The notes under the pieces are model-generated. The model did no database searches and had not been told where the DNA came from. It saw only the letters and a program-made list of their open reading frames with translations. A DNA stretch of 64,000 nucleotides from Prevotella denticola (GTDB lineage Bacteria > Bacteroidota > Bacteroidia > Bacteroidales > Bacteroidaceae), in NCBI RefSeq assembly GCF_900454835.1, contig NZ_UGTM01000001.1, forward strand, positions 1,674,501 to 1,738,500. The letters run 5' to 3'. A program made the translations under genes and the position numbers. Shown here piece by piece: positions 34,756 to 44,192 of this stretch (positions within the stretch are counted from its first letter, which is position 1; the number at the start of each line of letters is the position of its first letter).

Positions 34756-35373
34756 ATGAAGATTTTCGCTGTCGGCATGAATTATGCCGGGCACAATAAA
34801 ACACCGAACGAAACGTTATCAGGAAAGGAGATGCCTGTCATCTTCACCAAGGCAGATTCCGCCCTGCTGAAAGACGGGAAGCCTTTCTTCATTCCTGATG
34901 ATCTGGGAACGATAGAGTACGAGACGGAACTTGTCGTGCGCATCTGCCGGCTGGGAAAGACCATTCCCGAACGCTTCGCCCACCGCTATTATGATGCCGT
35001 GACAGTGGGTATCGACTTCACGGCACGCGAACTGCAGCAGAAGCTGAGGGAGCAGGGAATGCCCTGGGAGCTGTGCAAGGGCTTTGACGGTGCAGCCGCC
35101 CTGGGCAAGTGGATATCGAAAGACAAGTTCCTCGACATCCAGCGGCTGCGCTTCCGGCTGGCCGTCAACGGCCGGACGGTACAGGAAGGGTGTACGGCCG
35201 ATATGCTGTATAAAGTAGACGAAATCATCAGTCATGTCAGCCGGTATTTCACCCTCAAGACAGGCGACATCCTCTATACGGGCTGCCCGTCGGGCTGCGG
35301 TCCGGTCCATATCAACGACCATCTGGAAGGGTATGTGGAAGACAGAAAAGTCCTCGAGTTCAACTGCAAGTAA
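34756..35373 (+). CDS. Fumarylacetoacetate hydrolase family protein
   Basis: A 205-residue cytoplasmic enzyme of the FAH superfamily, compact form (as in acylpyruvate hydrolases or oxaloacetate decarboxylases). Metal-site residues are visible in IEYETELVVRI (ExE) and GIDFTARELQQ, and the catalytic region is WELCKGFDGAAALG. Near the end lies the GDILYTGCPSGCGPV loop. The exact substrate cannot be assigned. It has its own promoter; an array of 22-base hairpins separates it from porU. Confidence 0.9.
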   Translation: MKIFAVGMNYAGHNKTPNETLSGKEMPVIFTKADSALLKDGKPFFIPDDLGTIEYETELVVRICRLGKTIPERFAHRYYDAVTVGIDFTARELQQKLREQGMPWELCKGFDGAAALGKWISKDKFLDIQRLRFRLAVNGRTVQEGCTADMLYKVDEIISHVSRYFTLKTGDILYTGCPSGCGPVHINDHLEGYVEDRKVLEFNCK

Positions 35374-35419
35374 ACGCACCAGGCTGTATGGGCAAGGCAT
35401 AGACGGACAGGGAACATTG

Positions 35420-35508
35420 TTCCCGACGGTCGGGAACGGCATTCCCAAGCCTTGGGAACAGAAGTACCAGGCCTTGGGAACAGAAGTACCAGCGTCCGGG
35501 ACGAAGCC
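35420..35508. repeat. 22-base hairpin array B (four units plus a half unit)
   Basis: Units start at 35420, 35442, 35465 and 35487 (spacing 22, 23, 22), preceded by a half unit GGGAACATTG. Units 1 and 2, TTCCCGACGGTCGGGAA and TTCCCAAGCCTTGGGAA, are perfect 17-base palindromes with a 1-base centre and different stem sequences. Units 3 and 4 have decayed left arms (TACCA). The rest of the 35374-35704 spacer shows only a small GTCCG/CGGAC dyad near 35586. Confidence 0.85.
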
Positions 35509-35704
35509 TCCGGCAGCCGGACAGCCTTCAGCACAGCCTCCCTGCCGGCAGACGTGCGTCCCTCTACGCCATACACACAGGGGATGTCCGACCGGTCACC
35601 GGACGCAGGCCCATGCCGTTCTGTCAGGTCCGGGGACGCCTCAAGCCAGGCAGTACGGAATCTGCATGGATGTAAACAGACACAGAAAGGAATACTAACA
35701 TAGA

Positions 35705-38700
35705 ATGACAAAAGTATCGAACAAGCTGATGACGAAACGTTCAGCAATACTCTGCCTCCTGACTCTTCTGGGCTGTATAAAGCTGTCGGCCCAGCAGCAA
35801 AGGTTCTTTAACCTGACGGTTGAGGACGTGAAAATCGACTCTGTATTGCCGCACTTCCATTATGCCATTCCTGTGGGTGAGCAGTACGCCGACTCCGTCT
35901 ACGAGCTGGAGATACGCTACCCGGAGTTCATGGACATGAGCAAGACCGACATCGAGCGATACAATGCACTGACTGCCGTCATACCACCCTCACTGCCCGA
36001 GATTCACCGCCAGATGACGGTGGAACGCAAAAAAGGCGTACTGGAAATCTCGCTCATGCCCATCGTACAGCGCAACGGCAGAAAGCAGTTTCTCATCAGT
36101 TTCATGATAGCGCTCACCTCCCGGCCTAGAACGAAGATCGCCAGAGGGAGAAAAAACATTGCCACCCGTACAGGCGTCATGCAGCCAACTTCCGCTGCCA
36201 GCCGCTATGCGGAGCACTCCGTCCTTGCCAGTGGCAAGTGGGCAAAGATACGCGTTCCGTCCAGTGGGGTGTACCAGCTGACACCGGAACTCATCCGCCG
36301 TGCAGGCTTCTCACACATAAATAAGGTGAAAGTCTATGGCTATGGCGGCAACCTGCAGGACGAAGTGCTGACAGCTGATTTCATCACTTCGCACGACGAC
36401 CTGAAGGAAGTCCCTACCTATGACGCAGGCGGCAGGCGGCTCTTCTATGCCCGCGGCCCTGTCAGCTGGGAACAGAACACATCGTCCAGGAGAATCCGGA
36501 ATCCTTATTCTGATTATGGCTGTTACTTCCTGACAGAGGACGACAGCGGCACACCGGCCGTCATTGCAGACAGCACGGAGTTCCTCAACAGCTTCTACCC
36601 CGCTGCCGACGACTATCACAGTCTGCACGAGGTGGACGACTTCAGCTGGTATCACGGCGGACGGAATCTCTTTGAGAAGACACCGCTGAAGCTGAACGAG
36701 AGCAAAGTCTTCACCTTGGCCAACAAGGCACATACCGCAGCCGGCAGGCTTACCGTAGCCATCACGACAGGCACCTATGCCTCGACGGTGAAGCTGGAGG
36801 CGAACGGCAGAGACCTCGGTGAAATAAGAATAGCACCCCACGACTCGTTCGACAAGGGTTATGAGGAGGTAAGAAGCTATGCACTCGACAACCTCCGCGC
36901 TGTCGACAGCATCAAGATTACGACTACAGCAGGCGGTCCGGCACGGCTCGATTACATCGCCATGACCTATCCGGCACCAGCACCGGCACCCTCGTTGAAA
37001 TCGAACTTCCCGGTACCGGAATACGTCTACAACATCACCAACCAGGACCATCATGCAGACGGACCGGCCGACATGGTCATCATCATTCCGGCAAGCCAGA
37101 AGCTCTTGGAACAGGCCGAACGGCTGGCCGACTTCCACCGTACGCACGACAACCTTACGGTACGTATCGTTCCGGCTGACGAACTGTACAACGAGTTCTC
37201 CAGCGGAACGCCGGATGCAATGGCCTACCGACGCTACATGAAGATGCTCTACGACCGTGCCTCCGGCGGCAGCCTGCCGAAGTCGCTCCTGCTCTTCGGC
37301 GACTGTGTATGGGACAACCGAATGCTGACCCCTGCGTGCCGCCATCTCAACCCGGACGACTACCTGCTGGCTTACGAGAGCGAAAACTCCTTCAGCGAGA
37401 CCGACTGCTATGTCAACGACGGATGGTTCACCCTCATGGACGACGGTGAGGGCAGCGACCTCCTGCGCCGTGACAAGGAAGACCTCGGAGTGGGACGCTT
37501 CCCGGTGACGACTGTAGCGGATGCCAGAACCTTGGTGGACAAAACCATCCGCTATGCCGAAAACAAGAACGGCGGCAGCTGGGAAAACACAATCATGTTC
37601 ATGGGTGACGACGGCAACAACAACTTGCACATGACAGATGTCAACGAGACCGCCGAGACCATCATGGCAGCCTATCCCGACTATCAGGTGAAGAAAGTGA
37701 TGTGGGATGTCTACACCCGTGTGTCGTCTGCAACAGGCAACACTTATCCCGAGGTGAGCAGCATCATCAGACAGCAGCAGGCACAGGGAGCACTCATCAT
37801 GGACTATGCCGGCCATGGCAAGGAGGATCAGATCTCCCATGAAGCGGTGCTCCGGCTGACCGACTTCGCCGGCTTCACCAATGCCAACCTGCCGTTATGG
37901 ATTACCGCCAGCTGCGACATCATGCCTTTCGATGCCACCATGCCGACCATCGGCGAGACGGCCATGCTGAATGCGAAGGGAGGGTCGGTGGCATTCTGGG
38001 GAACGACCCGCACGGTATATGCCTACTACAACAAAGCCATCAATACGGCTTTCCTCCGCCATGTGCTGAGCTTTACGGACGGCAGACCGACCAGCCTGGG
38101 CGAGGCCCAGCGGCTGGCAAAATGCGAATTGATCAATGCCAACAGCGACCTCACGCCGAACAAACTACAGTACGCTCTCCTGGGCGACCCGGCACTCTCG
38201 CTGAACCTGCCTACCCTTCAGGTCAAGGTGGAGACCATCAACGGACAGACACCGGAAACATCCAACCCGATAGCTCTCAAAGGCGGTTCCATCGTGAAGG
38301 TAAAAGGCTATATAGCCAAGGACGGTGAGAAACAGACCGACTTCAACGGACTGCTCACAGCTACCGTGCGTGACACAAGGGAACTGATTACCTGCAAGAA
38401 ACAGGAAGAGACGGCCGAAAAGGCTTTCAAATTCTACGACCGGCAGAAAGTGTTGTACAACGGAACGGACAGCATCCGCAGAGGTGAGTTCACCTTCACC
38501 TTCGCCGTACCGCGCGACATCAATTACGCCCCGGGCACCGGACTGATGAACTTTTCTGCCATCAATGAAAATCACACGCTCATGGCCCAAGGGCACGAAG
38601 AGGGCTTCGGCATCGACGGATCAGAGACTGTCTACAACGACTCCATCGGTCCGTCCATCTATGCTTACCTCAACACACCGTCGTTCGTCGATGGCGGAGA

Positions 38701-39304
38701 AGTGAACTGCACACCTTACTTCTTCGCACAGATTACCGACAAGGACGGCATCAATGCGTCCGGCAACGGCATCGGACACGATATGCAGCTGACGATCGAC
38801 GGCAAACTGACGCAGACCTATGTCCTGAACGACAACTTCCGATACGACTTCGGCAGCTATACATCAGGCTCGACAGGCTACAGTCTGCCGGAACTCTCCG
38901 AAGGACACCACACCCTCCAGTTCCGTGCATGGGACATCCTGAACAACCCATCGACCGTCACCCTCCACTTCAAAGTCGTCAAGAGTCTGGCCCCGGAAAT
39001 CTACAGTGTCAACGCATCGAAGAACCCGGCTACCACGGAGACGACCTTCATCGTGACACACAACTACGTCGGCTCCGACGTGGATGTCGACATCGAAGTC
39101 TTCGACATGAGCGGCCGTCTGCTCTGGCACCGGGCTACGTCAGGAGCGGCATCAGGCAATGCCATCACGGCCGACTGGGACCTGACGGTTGACAGCGGGA
39201 CACGCCTCCACACCGGGGTCTATCTCTATCGTGTGCGGATCAGCAGCAATGGGGCCACGAAGGTGTCCAAAGCCAAGAAACTCATTATCCTGGACAATAA
39301 ATAA
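35705..39304 (+). CDS. porU: Type IX secretion system sortase PorU
   Basis: A 1199-residue exported cysteine protease-like sortase that cleaves the C-terminal signal of type IX cargo and attaches it to lipopolysaccharide at the cell surface. A signal peptide lies within the first 35 residues; a second ATG at 35729 is an alternative start. A long N-terminal beta region precedes the gingipain-type C25 domain, about residues 450-835. Its catalytic His is visible in MDYAGHGKEDQISHE and Cys in LWITASCDIMPFD. The C-terminus holds Ig-like domains and a propeptide-like segment (DMSGRLLWHRAT, YLYRVRIS). porV follows after 125 bases, the conserved order. Confidence 0.93.
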   Translation: MTKVSNKLMTKRSAILCLLTLLGCIKLSAQQQRFFNLTVEDVKIDSVLPHFHYAIPVGEQYADSVYELEIRYPEFMDMSKTDIERYNALTAVIPPSLPEIHRQMTVERKKGVLEISLMPIVQRNGRKQFLISFMIALTSRPRTKIARGRKNIATRTGVMQPTSAASRYAEHSVLASGKWAKIRVPSSGVYQLTPELIRRAGFSHINKVKVYGYGGNLQDEVLTADFITSHDDLKEVPTYDAGGRRLFYARGPVSWEQNTSSRRIRNPYSDYGCYFLTEDDSGTPAVIADSTEFLNSFYPAADDYHSLHEVDDFSWYHGGRNLFEKTPLKLNESKVFTLANKAHTAAGRLTVAITTGTYASTVKLEANGRDLGEIRIAPHDSFDKGYEEVRSYALDNLRAVDSIKITTTAGGPARLDYIAMTYPAPAPAPSLKSNFPVPEYVYNITNQDHHADGPADMVIIIPASQKLLEQAERLADFHRTHDNLTVRIVPADELYNEFSSGTPDAMAYRRYMKMLYDRASGGSLPKSLLLFGDCVWDNRMLTPACRHLNPDDYLLAYESENSFSETDCYVNDGWFTLMDDGEGSDLLRRDKEDLGVGRFPVTTVADARTLVDKTIRYAENKNGGSWENTIMFMGDDGNNNLHMTDVNETAETIMAAYPDYQVKKVMWDVYTRVSSATGNTYPEVSSIIRQQQAQGALIMDYAGHGKEDQISHEAVLRLTDFAGFTNANLPLWITASCDIMPFDATMPTIGETAMLNAKGGSVAFWGTTRTVYAYYNKAINTAFLRHVLSFTDGRPTSLGEAQRLAKCELINANSDLTPNKLQYALLGDPALSLNLPTLQVKVETINGQTPETSNPIALKGGSIVKVKGYIAKDGEKQTDFNGLLTATVRDTRELITCKKQEETAEKAFKFYDRQKVLYNGTDSIRRGEFTFTFAVPRDINYAPGTGLMNFSAINENHTLMAQGHEEGFGIDGSETVYNDSIGPSIYAYLNTPSFVDGGEVNCTPYFFAQITDKDGINASGNGIGHDMQLTIDGKLTQTYVLNDNFRYDFGSYTSGSTGYSLPELSEGHHTLQFRAWDILNNPSTVTLHFKVVKSLAPEIYSVNASKNPATTETTFIVTHNYVGSDVDVDIEVFDMSGRLLWHRATSGAASGNAITADWDLTVDSGTRLHTGVYLYRVRISSNGATKVSKAKKLIILDNK

Positions 39305-39429
39305 TGTATGGCTGACGTTACAGTCCATGAGATTATATCGAAGGCGAAAGGCTCTCTATGCCTCCCATCCTTGGTACCGTCTCATGGATTTTCATTTAGC
39401 AACAATCAACAAGCAACCCAACGTAAAGA

Positions 39430-40596
39430 ATGAATAAGACACTTCGTATCGCCATCCTTTCAGTGACGGTACTCTCCGCTTCCACAGCCTTTGCACAGGA
39501 CAGCAAGAAGGAGATGTTCAATCCTGTCAATACGGCAGTGACCTCGCAGACCATCGCGCCTGATGCCCGTTCGGCAGGTATGGGTGATGTCGGTGCAGCC
39601 ACCGACCCGGACGTGAACTCACAGTACTGGAATCCTGCCAAGTACCCTTTCACCATTTCCCGTGCCGGTGTTTCACTGAACTACACGCCTTGGCTGCGCC
39701 AACTGGTGAACGACATCGACCTCGCTTACCTTGCCGGTTACTACCGCATCGGCGACTACAGTGCCGTGTCCGCCTCCATGCGTTACTTCTCCCTGGGTGA
39801 GGTGACGACCGACGACGGCAACATGACCATCAATCCCTACGAGATGTCATTGGACGTGGCTTATTCCCTGATGCTCAGCGAGCACTTCTCGCTCGGTGCC
39901 GCTGTACGCTGGATCTATTCCGACCTTACCTACAGCTACAAAGACGACACTTCACCGGGTTCTGCCTTTGCTGCCGACCTGTCGTGCTATTACCAGAACT
40001 ACATCAACATCGGTGAGCGGGAGTGCCAGCTGGGACTGGGCATGAATATCTCCAACATCGGATCGAAGATTACCTTCGGCGGCGACAACCGGTCGGAATT
40101 CATCCCGACCAACCTCCGTCTGGGTGCTTCGCTGATGGTTCCCATCGACGAGTTCAACCGTTTCACGATTGCCGCCGATGCCAACAAACTGCTTGTTCCG
40201 ACCTATCCGAAGCGCAATGCCGACGAGTCGCAGGTCGATTACGACAACCGCCTGCAGAAGGATTACTATGATGTCTCGTCCATATCGGGTATCTTCAAGA
40301 GCTTCGGTGATGCGCCCAACGGGTTCTCCGAAGAGATGCAGGAGATACAGTGGAGCGTCGGTGCGGAATATACCTACAATGACAAGTTCTCTCTCCGGGC
40401 CGGTTATCACAATGAAAGTGAGAACAAAGGCAACCGCAAGTACTTCACCGTCGGTGCCGGCTTCAAGATGAACGTCTTTTCTCTCGATGCTGGCTACGTC
40501 ATCGCGACAGCCAAGAACAACCCACTCGACCAGACCCTCCGCTTCTCTCTCTCATTCGACATGGACGGCATCAAGGACCTCTTCAAGAGAAAGTAA
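39430..40596 (+). CDS. porV: Type IX secretion system outer membrane protein PorV
   Basis: A 388-residue FadL-like outer membrane barrel that shuttles cargo from the translocon to PorU. It has a signal peptide (LSASTAFAQ), then the family start TSQTIAPDARSAGMGDVGAATDPDVNSQYWNPAK (quoted in part: DARSAGMGDVGAATDPD) and a barrel to the C-terminus (LRFSLSFDMDGIKDLFKRK). Together with PorU it implies a working type IX system, though the core translocon genes are not in this window. Confidence 0.93.
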   Translation: MNKTLRIAILSVTVLSASTAFAQDSKKEMFNPVNTAVTSQTIAPDARSAGMGDVGAATDPDVNSQYWNPAKYPFTISRAGVSLNYTPWLRQLVNDIDLAYLAGYYRIGDYSAVSASMRYFSLGEVTTDDGNMTINPYEMSLDVAYSLMLSEHFSLGAAVRWIYSDLTYSYKDDTSPGSAFAADLSCYYQNYINIGERECQLGLGMNISNIGSKITFGGDNRSEFIPTNLRLGASLMVPIDEFNRFTIAADANKLLVPTYPKRNADESQVDYDNRLQKDYYDVSSISGIFKSFGDAPNGFSEEMQEIQWSVGAEYTYNDKFSLRAGYHNESENKGNRKYFTVGAGFKMNVFSLDAGYVIATAKNNPLDQTLRFSLSFDMDGIKDLFKRK

Positions 40597-40601
40597 AGTC
40601 T

Positions 40602-40651
40602 CCCACTACCGCCCATCATCGCCTATCACAGCCCATCACCCCCCAATCCTC
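40602..40651 (+). repeat. 10-base tandem repeat (CCCATCACCG type) between porV and ispF
   Basis: Five units at 40602, 40612, 40622, 40632 and 40642 with an exact 10-base period: CCCACTACCG, CCCATCATCG, CCTATCACAG, CCCATCACCC, CCCAATCCTC. The last unit touches the ispF ATG at 40652. A second array of the same unit is at 49431-49490. Confidence 0.85.
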
Positions 40652-41158
40652 ATGCAGAATCCCCAATCCCCTTCTATCCCATCCTTCCGCGTCGGAATGG
40701 GATACGATGTACACAGACTCGTTGAAGGACGCGACCTCTACCTCGGCGGCATCAAGATCGAACACAGCCTCGGGCTGCTCGGTCACAGCGATGCCGACGT
40801 GCTCATCCATGCCATCTGCGACGCACTGCTCGGAGCTGCCAATCTGCGCGACATAGGCTATCACTTCCCCGACACAGCCGCTGACACGCTGGACATGGAT
40901 TCGAAAGTCATCCTCCGGAAAACCATCAGGCTTCTTGCAGAAAAGGGGTTTCGTGTGGGCAACATCGATGCTACCGTATGCGCTGAACGGCCGAAAATCA
41001 ATCCGCACATCCCGGCTATGTGCAAATGTTTAGCTGAGATTATCGGCTGCGACCCTGATGCCGTCTCCGTCAAAGCCACCACCTCCGAGCGGATGGGCTT
41101 CGTCGGACATGAAGAGGGGATGGCGGCCTATGCCGTCTGCCTCATCGTGAAGGACTGA
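40652..41158 (+). CDS. ispF: 2-C-methyl-D-erythritol 2,4-cyclodiphosphate synthase
   Basis: A 168-residue enzyme of the MEP pathway, acting as a trimer with a zinc site. It has the start RVGMGYDVHRL (metal ligands D and H), GHSDADVLIHAICDALLGA, and the C-terminal TTSERMGFVGHEEGMAAYAV. The first 11 residues before FRVG (MQNPQSPSIPS) are extra compared with the family and are encoded by sequence continuing the upstream 10-base repeat. No purine-rich ribosome site precedes the ATG. No other start is available in frame that keeps the DVHRL motif. Confidence 0.93.
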   Translation: MQNPQSPSIPSFRVGMGYDVHRLVEGRDLYLGGIKIEHSLGLLGHSDADVLIHAICDALLGAANLRDIGYHFPDTAADTLDMDSKVILRKTIRLLAEKGFRVGNIDATVCAERPKINPHIPAMCKCLAEIIGCDPDAVSVKATTSERMGFVGHEEGMAAYAVCLIVKD

Positions 41159-41189
41159 TCCGAAATAGACGACAGGCATTTCCAACAAG

Positions 41190-41290
41190 AAGGCAGACAT
41201 CCTACCCACAGCAGCCCCCTTCTCATTCTTTTCCCGATAAGGGAGAGGACGAGAGGGGGGCTGCTGTGGGTAGGATGCCTGCTTTTTGTC
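41190..41290. terminator. Strong bidirectional terminator between ispF and the NDH-2 gene
   Basis: CATCCTACCCACAGCAGCCC (starting 41198) pairs with the complementary arm ending near 41277, giving a stem of more than 20 bp with a large loop. It is followed on the plus strand by GCTTTTTGTCTTTTTG. Confidence 0.9.
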
Positions 41291-41336
41291 TTTTTGTTTC
41301 CTGTCGGGTCTGCCGATCAGCCGGCACGGCATCCTG

Positions 41337-42611
41337 CTATCCTTTCGCTTTCAGGATCAGCCGGAGGCTCTGTTTGTAATTCAGATAGTTCCACACCCAA
41401 TTGAGCAGGATGAACGCTTTGTTCTTCACGCCGAGGATGGAACGCAGATGAACGACGAGCCACAGCACCCAGGCAGCAAAGCCGCCGAACTTCCGGCCGC
41501 CGATTTCCGCAACGGCATGGTTACGCCCGATGGTCGCCATCACACCGAGGTTTCTGTATTTGAAGGGCTTTCCCGCCAACCCTTTCTGTGCTGCCTTGAG
41601 GTTTTCCGCCAGGGTCTTTGCCTGCTGCATGGCCACCTGTGCCAGCTGCGGATGGCCGAGCGGATAATCCTCATCGCCTTCTATCAGGCTCTGGTCGCCG
41701 ATGGCAAAGACATCCTGCACACCCTTCACACGGCAGAACCGGTCGGTAAGAATCCTGCCCGCATGGCCGAGGCTCTCCGCCGGCAGGCCCTCAATCGTAT
41801 TCGCACAGATGCCGCTCACCCAGATAACCGTCCGGGCAGGAATCTCCAGACCGGCACTCGTCTTCAGAATCCCATCCCTGTATTCCGTCGCAAACTGCGG
41901 CTGACGGATGTGTACGTGCAGTTCCTTCAGGTCGCGTTCGGCACGTGCCGACGAGACCGGATCCATAGCGGCAAGGAGACGCTTGCCCGCATTGACGAGG
42001 TAGATGTGCATCTGCGAGGCATCAAGGTCGGGATAATCACGTGCAAGGATGTTCTTCTTCATCTCCGCCACAGCCCCCGCAATTTCTACCCCCGACGCAC
42101 CGCCTCCGACGACCACGATGTTCATCAGCACCTGTCTGCGCACAGGGTCTTCCTCCGTCTCTGCCTTTTCAAGGTTACGCAGGATGGTGTTGCGCAGCCG
42201 CATGGCCTCGCTCACAGACTTCATCGGGAGTGTGGCAGCCTCAATCTCCTTGTTGCCGAAGAAGTTTGTCCGGGCACCTGCCGCCAGAACAAGGTAGTCG
42301 TAATGGATGTCGCCTACGGAAGTCGCGATCTTCTTCCCGGCTGCATCCACCGCCTTCACCTCTGCCATACGGAAGAAGAAGTCTTTCTGTCCCTGGAAGA
42401 GCCGACGGAAGGGGAAAGAGATGCTGCTCGGTTCGAGACCGGCCGAGGCGACCTGATAAATCAGGGGAGGGAATTGGTGGTAGTTGTTCTTGTCGACCAG
42501 GACCACCTGGAAGTCACTGCCGACCAGCTTGAAAGCCAGTTCCAGTCCCCCCAGTCCGCCACCTACGATGACGACCCTCTTCTTGTCTGTGTGTTCAATG
42601 TTTGCTTTCAT
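41337..42611 (-). CDS. ndh: Type II NADH dehydrogenase (NDH-2)
   Basis: A 424-residue FAD enzyme that passes electrons from NADH to quinones at the inner membrane without pumping protons. An FAD-binding motif VIVGGGLGGLELAFKL is at residues 14-29, and the NAD-binding motif VVVGGGASGVEIAGAVAE at about residue 175. FAIGDQSL is the third FAD contact. The C-terminal hydrophobic and basic helices (VLWLVVHLRSIL) would attach it to the membrane. A hairpin array separates it from the M16 peptidase gene upstream. Confidence 0.93.
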   Translation of the reverse strand: MKANIEHTDKKRVVIVGGGLGGLELAFKLVGSDFQVVLVDKNNYHQFPPLIYQVASAGLEPSSISFPFRRLFQGQKDFFFRMAEVKAVDAAGKKIATSVGDIHYDYLVLAAGARTNFFGNKEIEAATLPMKSVSEAMRLRNTILRNLEKAETEEDPVRRQVLMNIVVVGGGASGVEIAGAVAEMKKNILARDYPDLDASQMHIYLVNAGKRLLAAMDPVSSARAERDLKELHVHIRQPQFATEYRDGILKTSAGLEIPARTVIWVSGICANTIEGLPAESLGHAGRILTDRFCRVKGVQDVFAIGDQSLIEGDEDYPLGHPQLAQVAMQQAKTLAENLKAAQKGLAGKPFKYRNLGVMATIGRNHAVAEIGGRKFGGFAAWVLWLVVHLRSILGVKNKAFILLNWVWNYLNYKQSLRLILKAKG

Positions 42612-42705
42612 TATCCCTGCGATGTATTATATGCTGTTTCTATTGTATGTGTTCTACCTGAAGACACAGAAAATATTGTGCCAAAGACTTTACCTGGTAC
42701 GGATG

Positions 42706-42795
42706 TTCCCGATGGGTCGGGACCATTGTTCCCAGGGGCTGGGAGTGCCGTTCCCAAGGCTTGGGAACACTGTTCCCAGGGCCAGGGAACTGTCT
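42706..42795. repeat. 22-base hairpin array C (four units)
   Basis: Units start at 42706, 42729, 42751 and 42773 (spacing 23, 22, 22). Unit 3, TTCCCAAGGCTTGGGAA, is a perfect 17-base palindrome; the others are near-perfect (TTCCCGATGGGTCGGGA, TTCCCAGGGGCTGGGA, TTCCCAGGGCCAGGGAA). It fills much of the 199-base gap between two minus-strand genes. Confidence 0.88.
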
Positions 42796-42810
42796 GTGCT
42801 GTGCAGCGGC

Positions 42811-44052
42811 TCACTCATAGACCAGCGTCGTCAGCCGGTCCTGCGGGAAGAGTTCACGTGCCACGGCCTGCACTTCATCTGCCGTAACGGCATCAATGTC
42901 ACGGAAAAGAGCCGTGATATCTTTCTTCCAGCCATAGTGCAGAAAGCCCTTCCCGAAGTCAAGAGCAAGGTTTTCCCGGTTGTCGCAGGCAATGCCGACC
43001 TGCCCCTTTATCTGCTGCCGGGCCACAGTCAGCTCGTCATCGGTAAGAGGAACAGACATGAAGCGGTCGAGTTCCATACGGACAAGGCGCATACACTCGT
43101 CGACATCGCCGGCATCACAGCCGAAATAGATGCTCCAGACACCTGTCGTGGAATAGTTCACCATCGTGCTCTCCACCGTATAGACAAGTCCCCGCCGCTC
43201 GCGGAGTGCGAGGTTCAGCCGTGCGCTCATGCCCGGTCCGCCGAGGATGTTGTTCAGCAGATAGAGCGCCATGCGCCGCCGGTCGTGTACACAGTAGGCC
43301 CGGTTGCCGGTCATCACGTGTGCCTGGTGGGTGTGCCTGTCAATCCTGACAGTCTGCGGGTGGTAGACGTTCAGGTCAGGGAGGCCTGCCTCTTTGACAC
43401 TTCCGGAACCGTCGGCCCCGGTCACATTTGTGCCGTTCTCCCTTGCCAGGAGGCGGAGAAGCGCCCCGAAATCAATGTCGCCGTAGACAAAGAAGACCGT
43501 ATTCTCCGGACGGTAATGCCTGTGGGTGAAACGCAGCGCATCCGCCGTAGTGAAGGTCCGGACACGGTCTGCCGTCCCAAGAATATTGTGGCCCAACGGA
43601 TGCCCGCGGAAGACGAGGTTCTCGAAGTCGTCGTAGATCAGTTCCGCCGGACTGTCGTTATACGACTCTATCTCGTCGCAGATGACTTCCACCTCCTTGT
43701 CGATTTCCTTCTGAGGATAGACACTGTGGAAGACGATATCCGTCAGCAAGTCAACCGCACGGCCGACATGGTCCTTCAGAATAGACGCATAGTAAACGGT
43801 ATCGGTCTTGGTAGTGAAGGCGTTGAGGTCGCCGCCCACCTCTTCGAGACAGTTGATGACATCAAGTGCCGAACGCCGCACCGTTCCCTTGAAGGTAACG
43901 TGCTCGCAGAAATGGGCCATGCCCTCTTCACCGGACTGTTCGCTGGCAGAACCGGCGTTCACCTGATAGCCGCAATAGACCACCGGAGACGCTGAAGGTA
44001 GAGCGATGATGCGCAGTCCGTTGCCGAGGACTGCCGTCTGGTAATTTGTCAT
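42811..44052 (-). CDS. M16 family zinc peptidase
   Basis: A 413-residue insulinase/pitrilysin-type peptidase. The inverted zinc motif HFCEH (HxxEH) is at about residues 42-46, with the third ligand Glu in VICDEIESYNDSP. The C-terminal half carries the non-catalytic M16C repeat (LRERRGLVYTVESTM with the conserved Arg-Tyr region). No signal peptide is evident from the ATG at 44052, which begins the family N-terminus YQTAVLGNGLRI. The longer frame would run back through the promoter region shared with the kinase gene. Confidence 0.9.
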   Translation of the reverse strand: MTNYQTAVLGNGLRIIALPSASPVVYCGYQVNAGSASEQSGEEGMAHFCEHVTFKGTVRRSALDVINCLEEVGGDLNAFTTKTDTVYYASILKDHVGRAVDLLTDIVFHSVYPQKEIDKEVEVICDEIESYNDSPAELIYDDFENLVFRGHPLGHNILGTADRVRTFTTADALRFTHRHYRPENTVFFVYGDIDFGALLRLLARENGTNVTGADGSGSVKEAGLPDLNVYHPQTVRIDRHTHQAHVMTGNRAYCVHDRRRMALYLLNNILGGPGMSARLNLALRERRGLVYTVESTMVNYSTTGVWSIYFGCDAGDVDECMRLVRMELDRFMSVPLTDDELTVARQQIKGQVGIACDNRENLALDFGKGFLHYGWKKDITALFRDIDAVTADEVQAVARELFPQDRLTTLVYE

Positions 44053-44125
44053 AAGATGCAAAATTAAGAAAAAAGAATGAAAGGGCGCAGACTTTGAAGT
44101 CCAAACAAAAAAGAACATGATTCTT

Positions 44126-44156
44126 TTTGTAGTCCGCCCAATTTACACTATATTTG
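44126..44156 (+). promoter_or_regulatory. Consensus promoter of the PfkB kinase gene
   Basis: TTTG (44126-44129), exactly 19 bases, TATATTTG (44149-44156), 36 bases before the ATG at 44193. An apparent upstream TTG start would lie inside the -7 box and is rejected. Confidence 0.9.
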
Positions 44157-44192
44157 CACAGTAAAACCAGGCATAACATAAGTCACGATAAA

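Noticed and set aside
36311..37840. 509-codon open frame on the minus strand opposite porU
   Set aside because: Antisense shadow; the plus-strand frame has a signal peptide and the C25 catalytic residues.
35705..39304. Gingipain-type secreted protease rather than PorU
   Set aside because: The long N-terminal beta region, the length near 1200 residues and porV directly downstream fit PorU better.
41286..43995. Two long plus-strand frames opposite the NDH-2 and M16 genes
   Set aside because: They overlap each other and run opposite recognised enzymes; their products lack any domain and they read through the hairpin array.
44154..44192. Upstream TTG start for the PfkB kinase
   Set aside because: The TTG lies inside the TATATTTG -7 box; the ATG at 44193 begins the family N-terminus.
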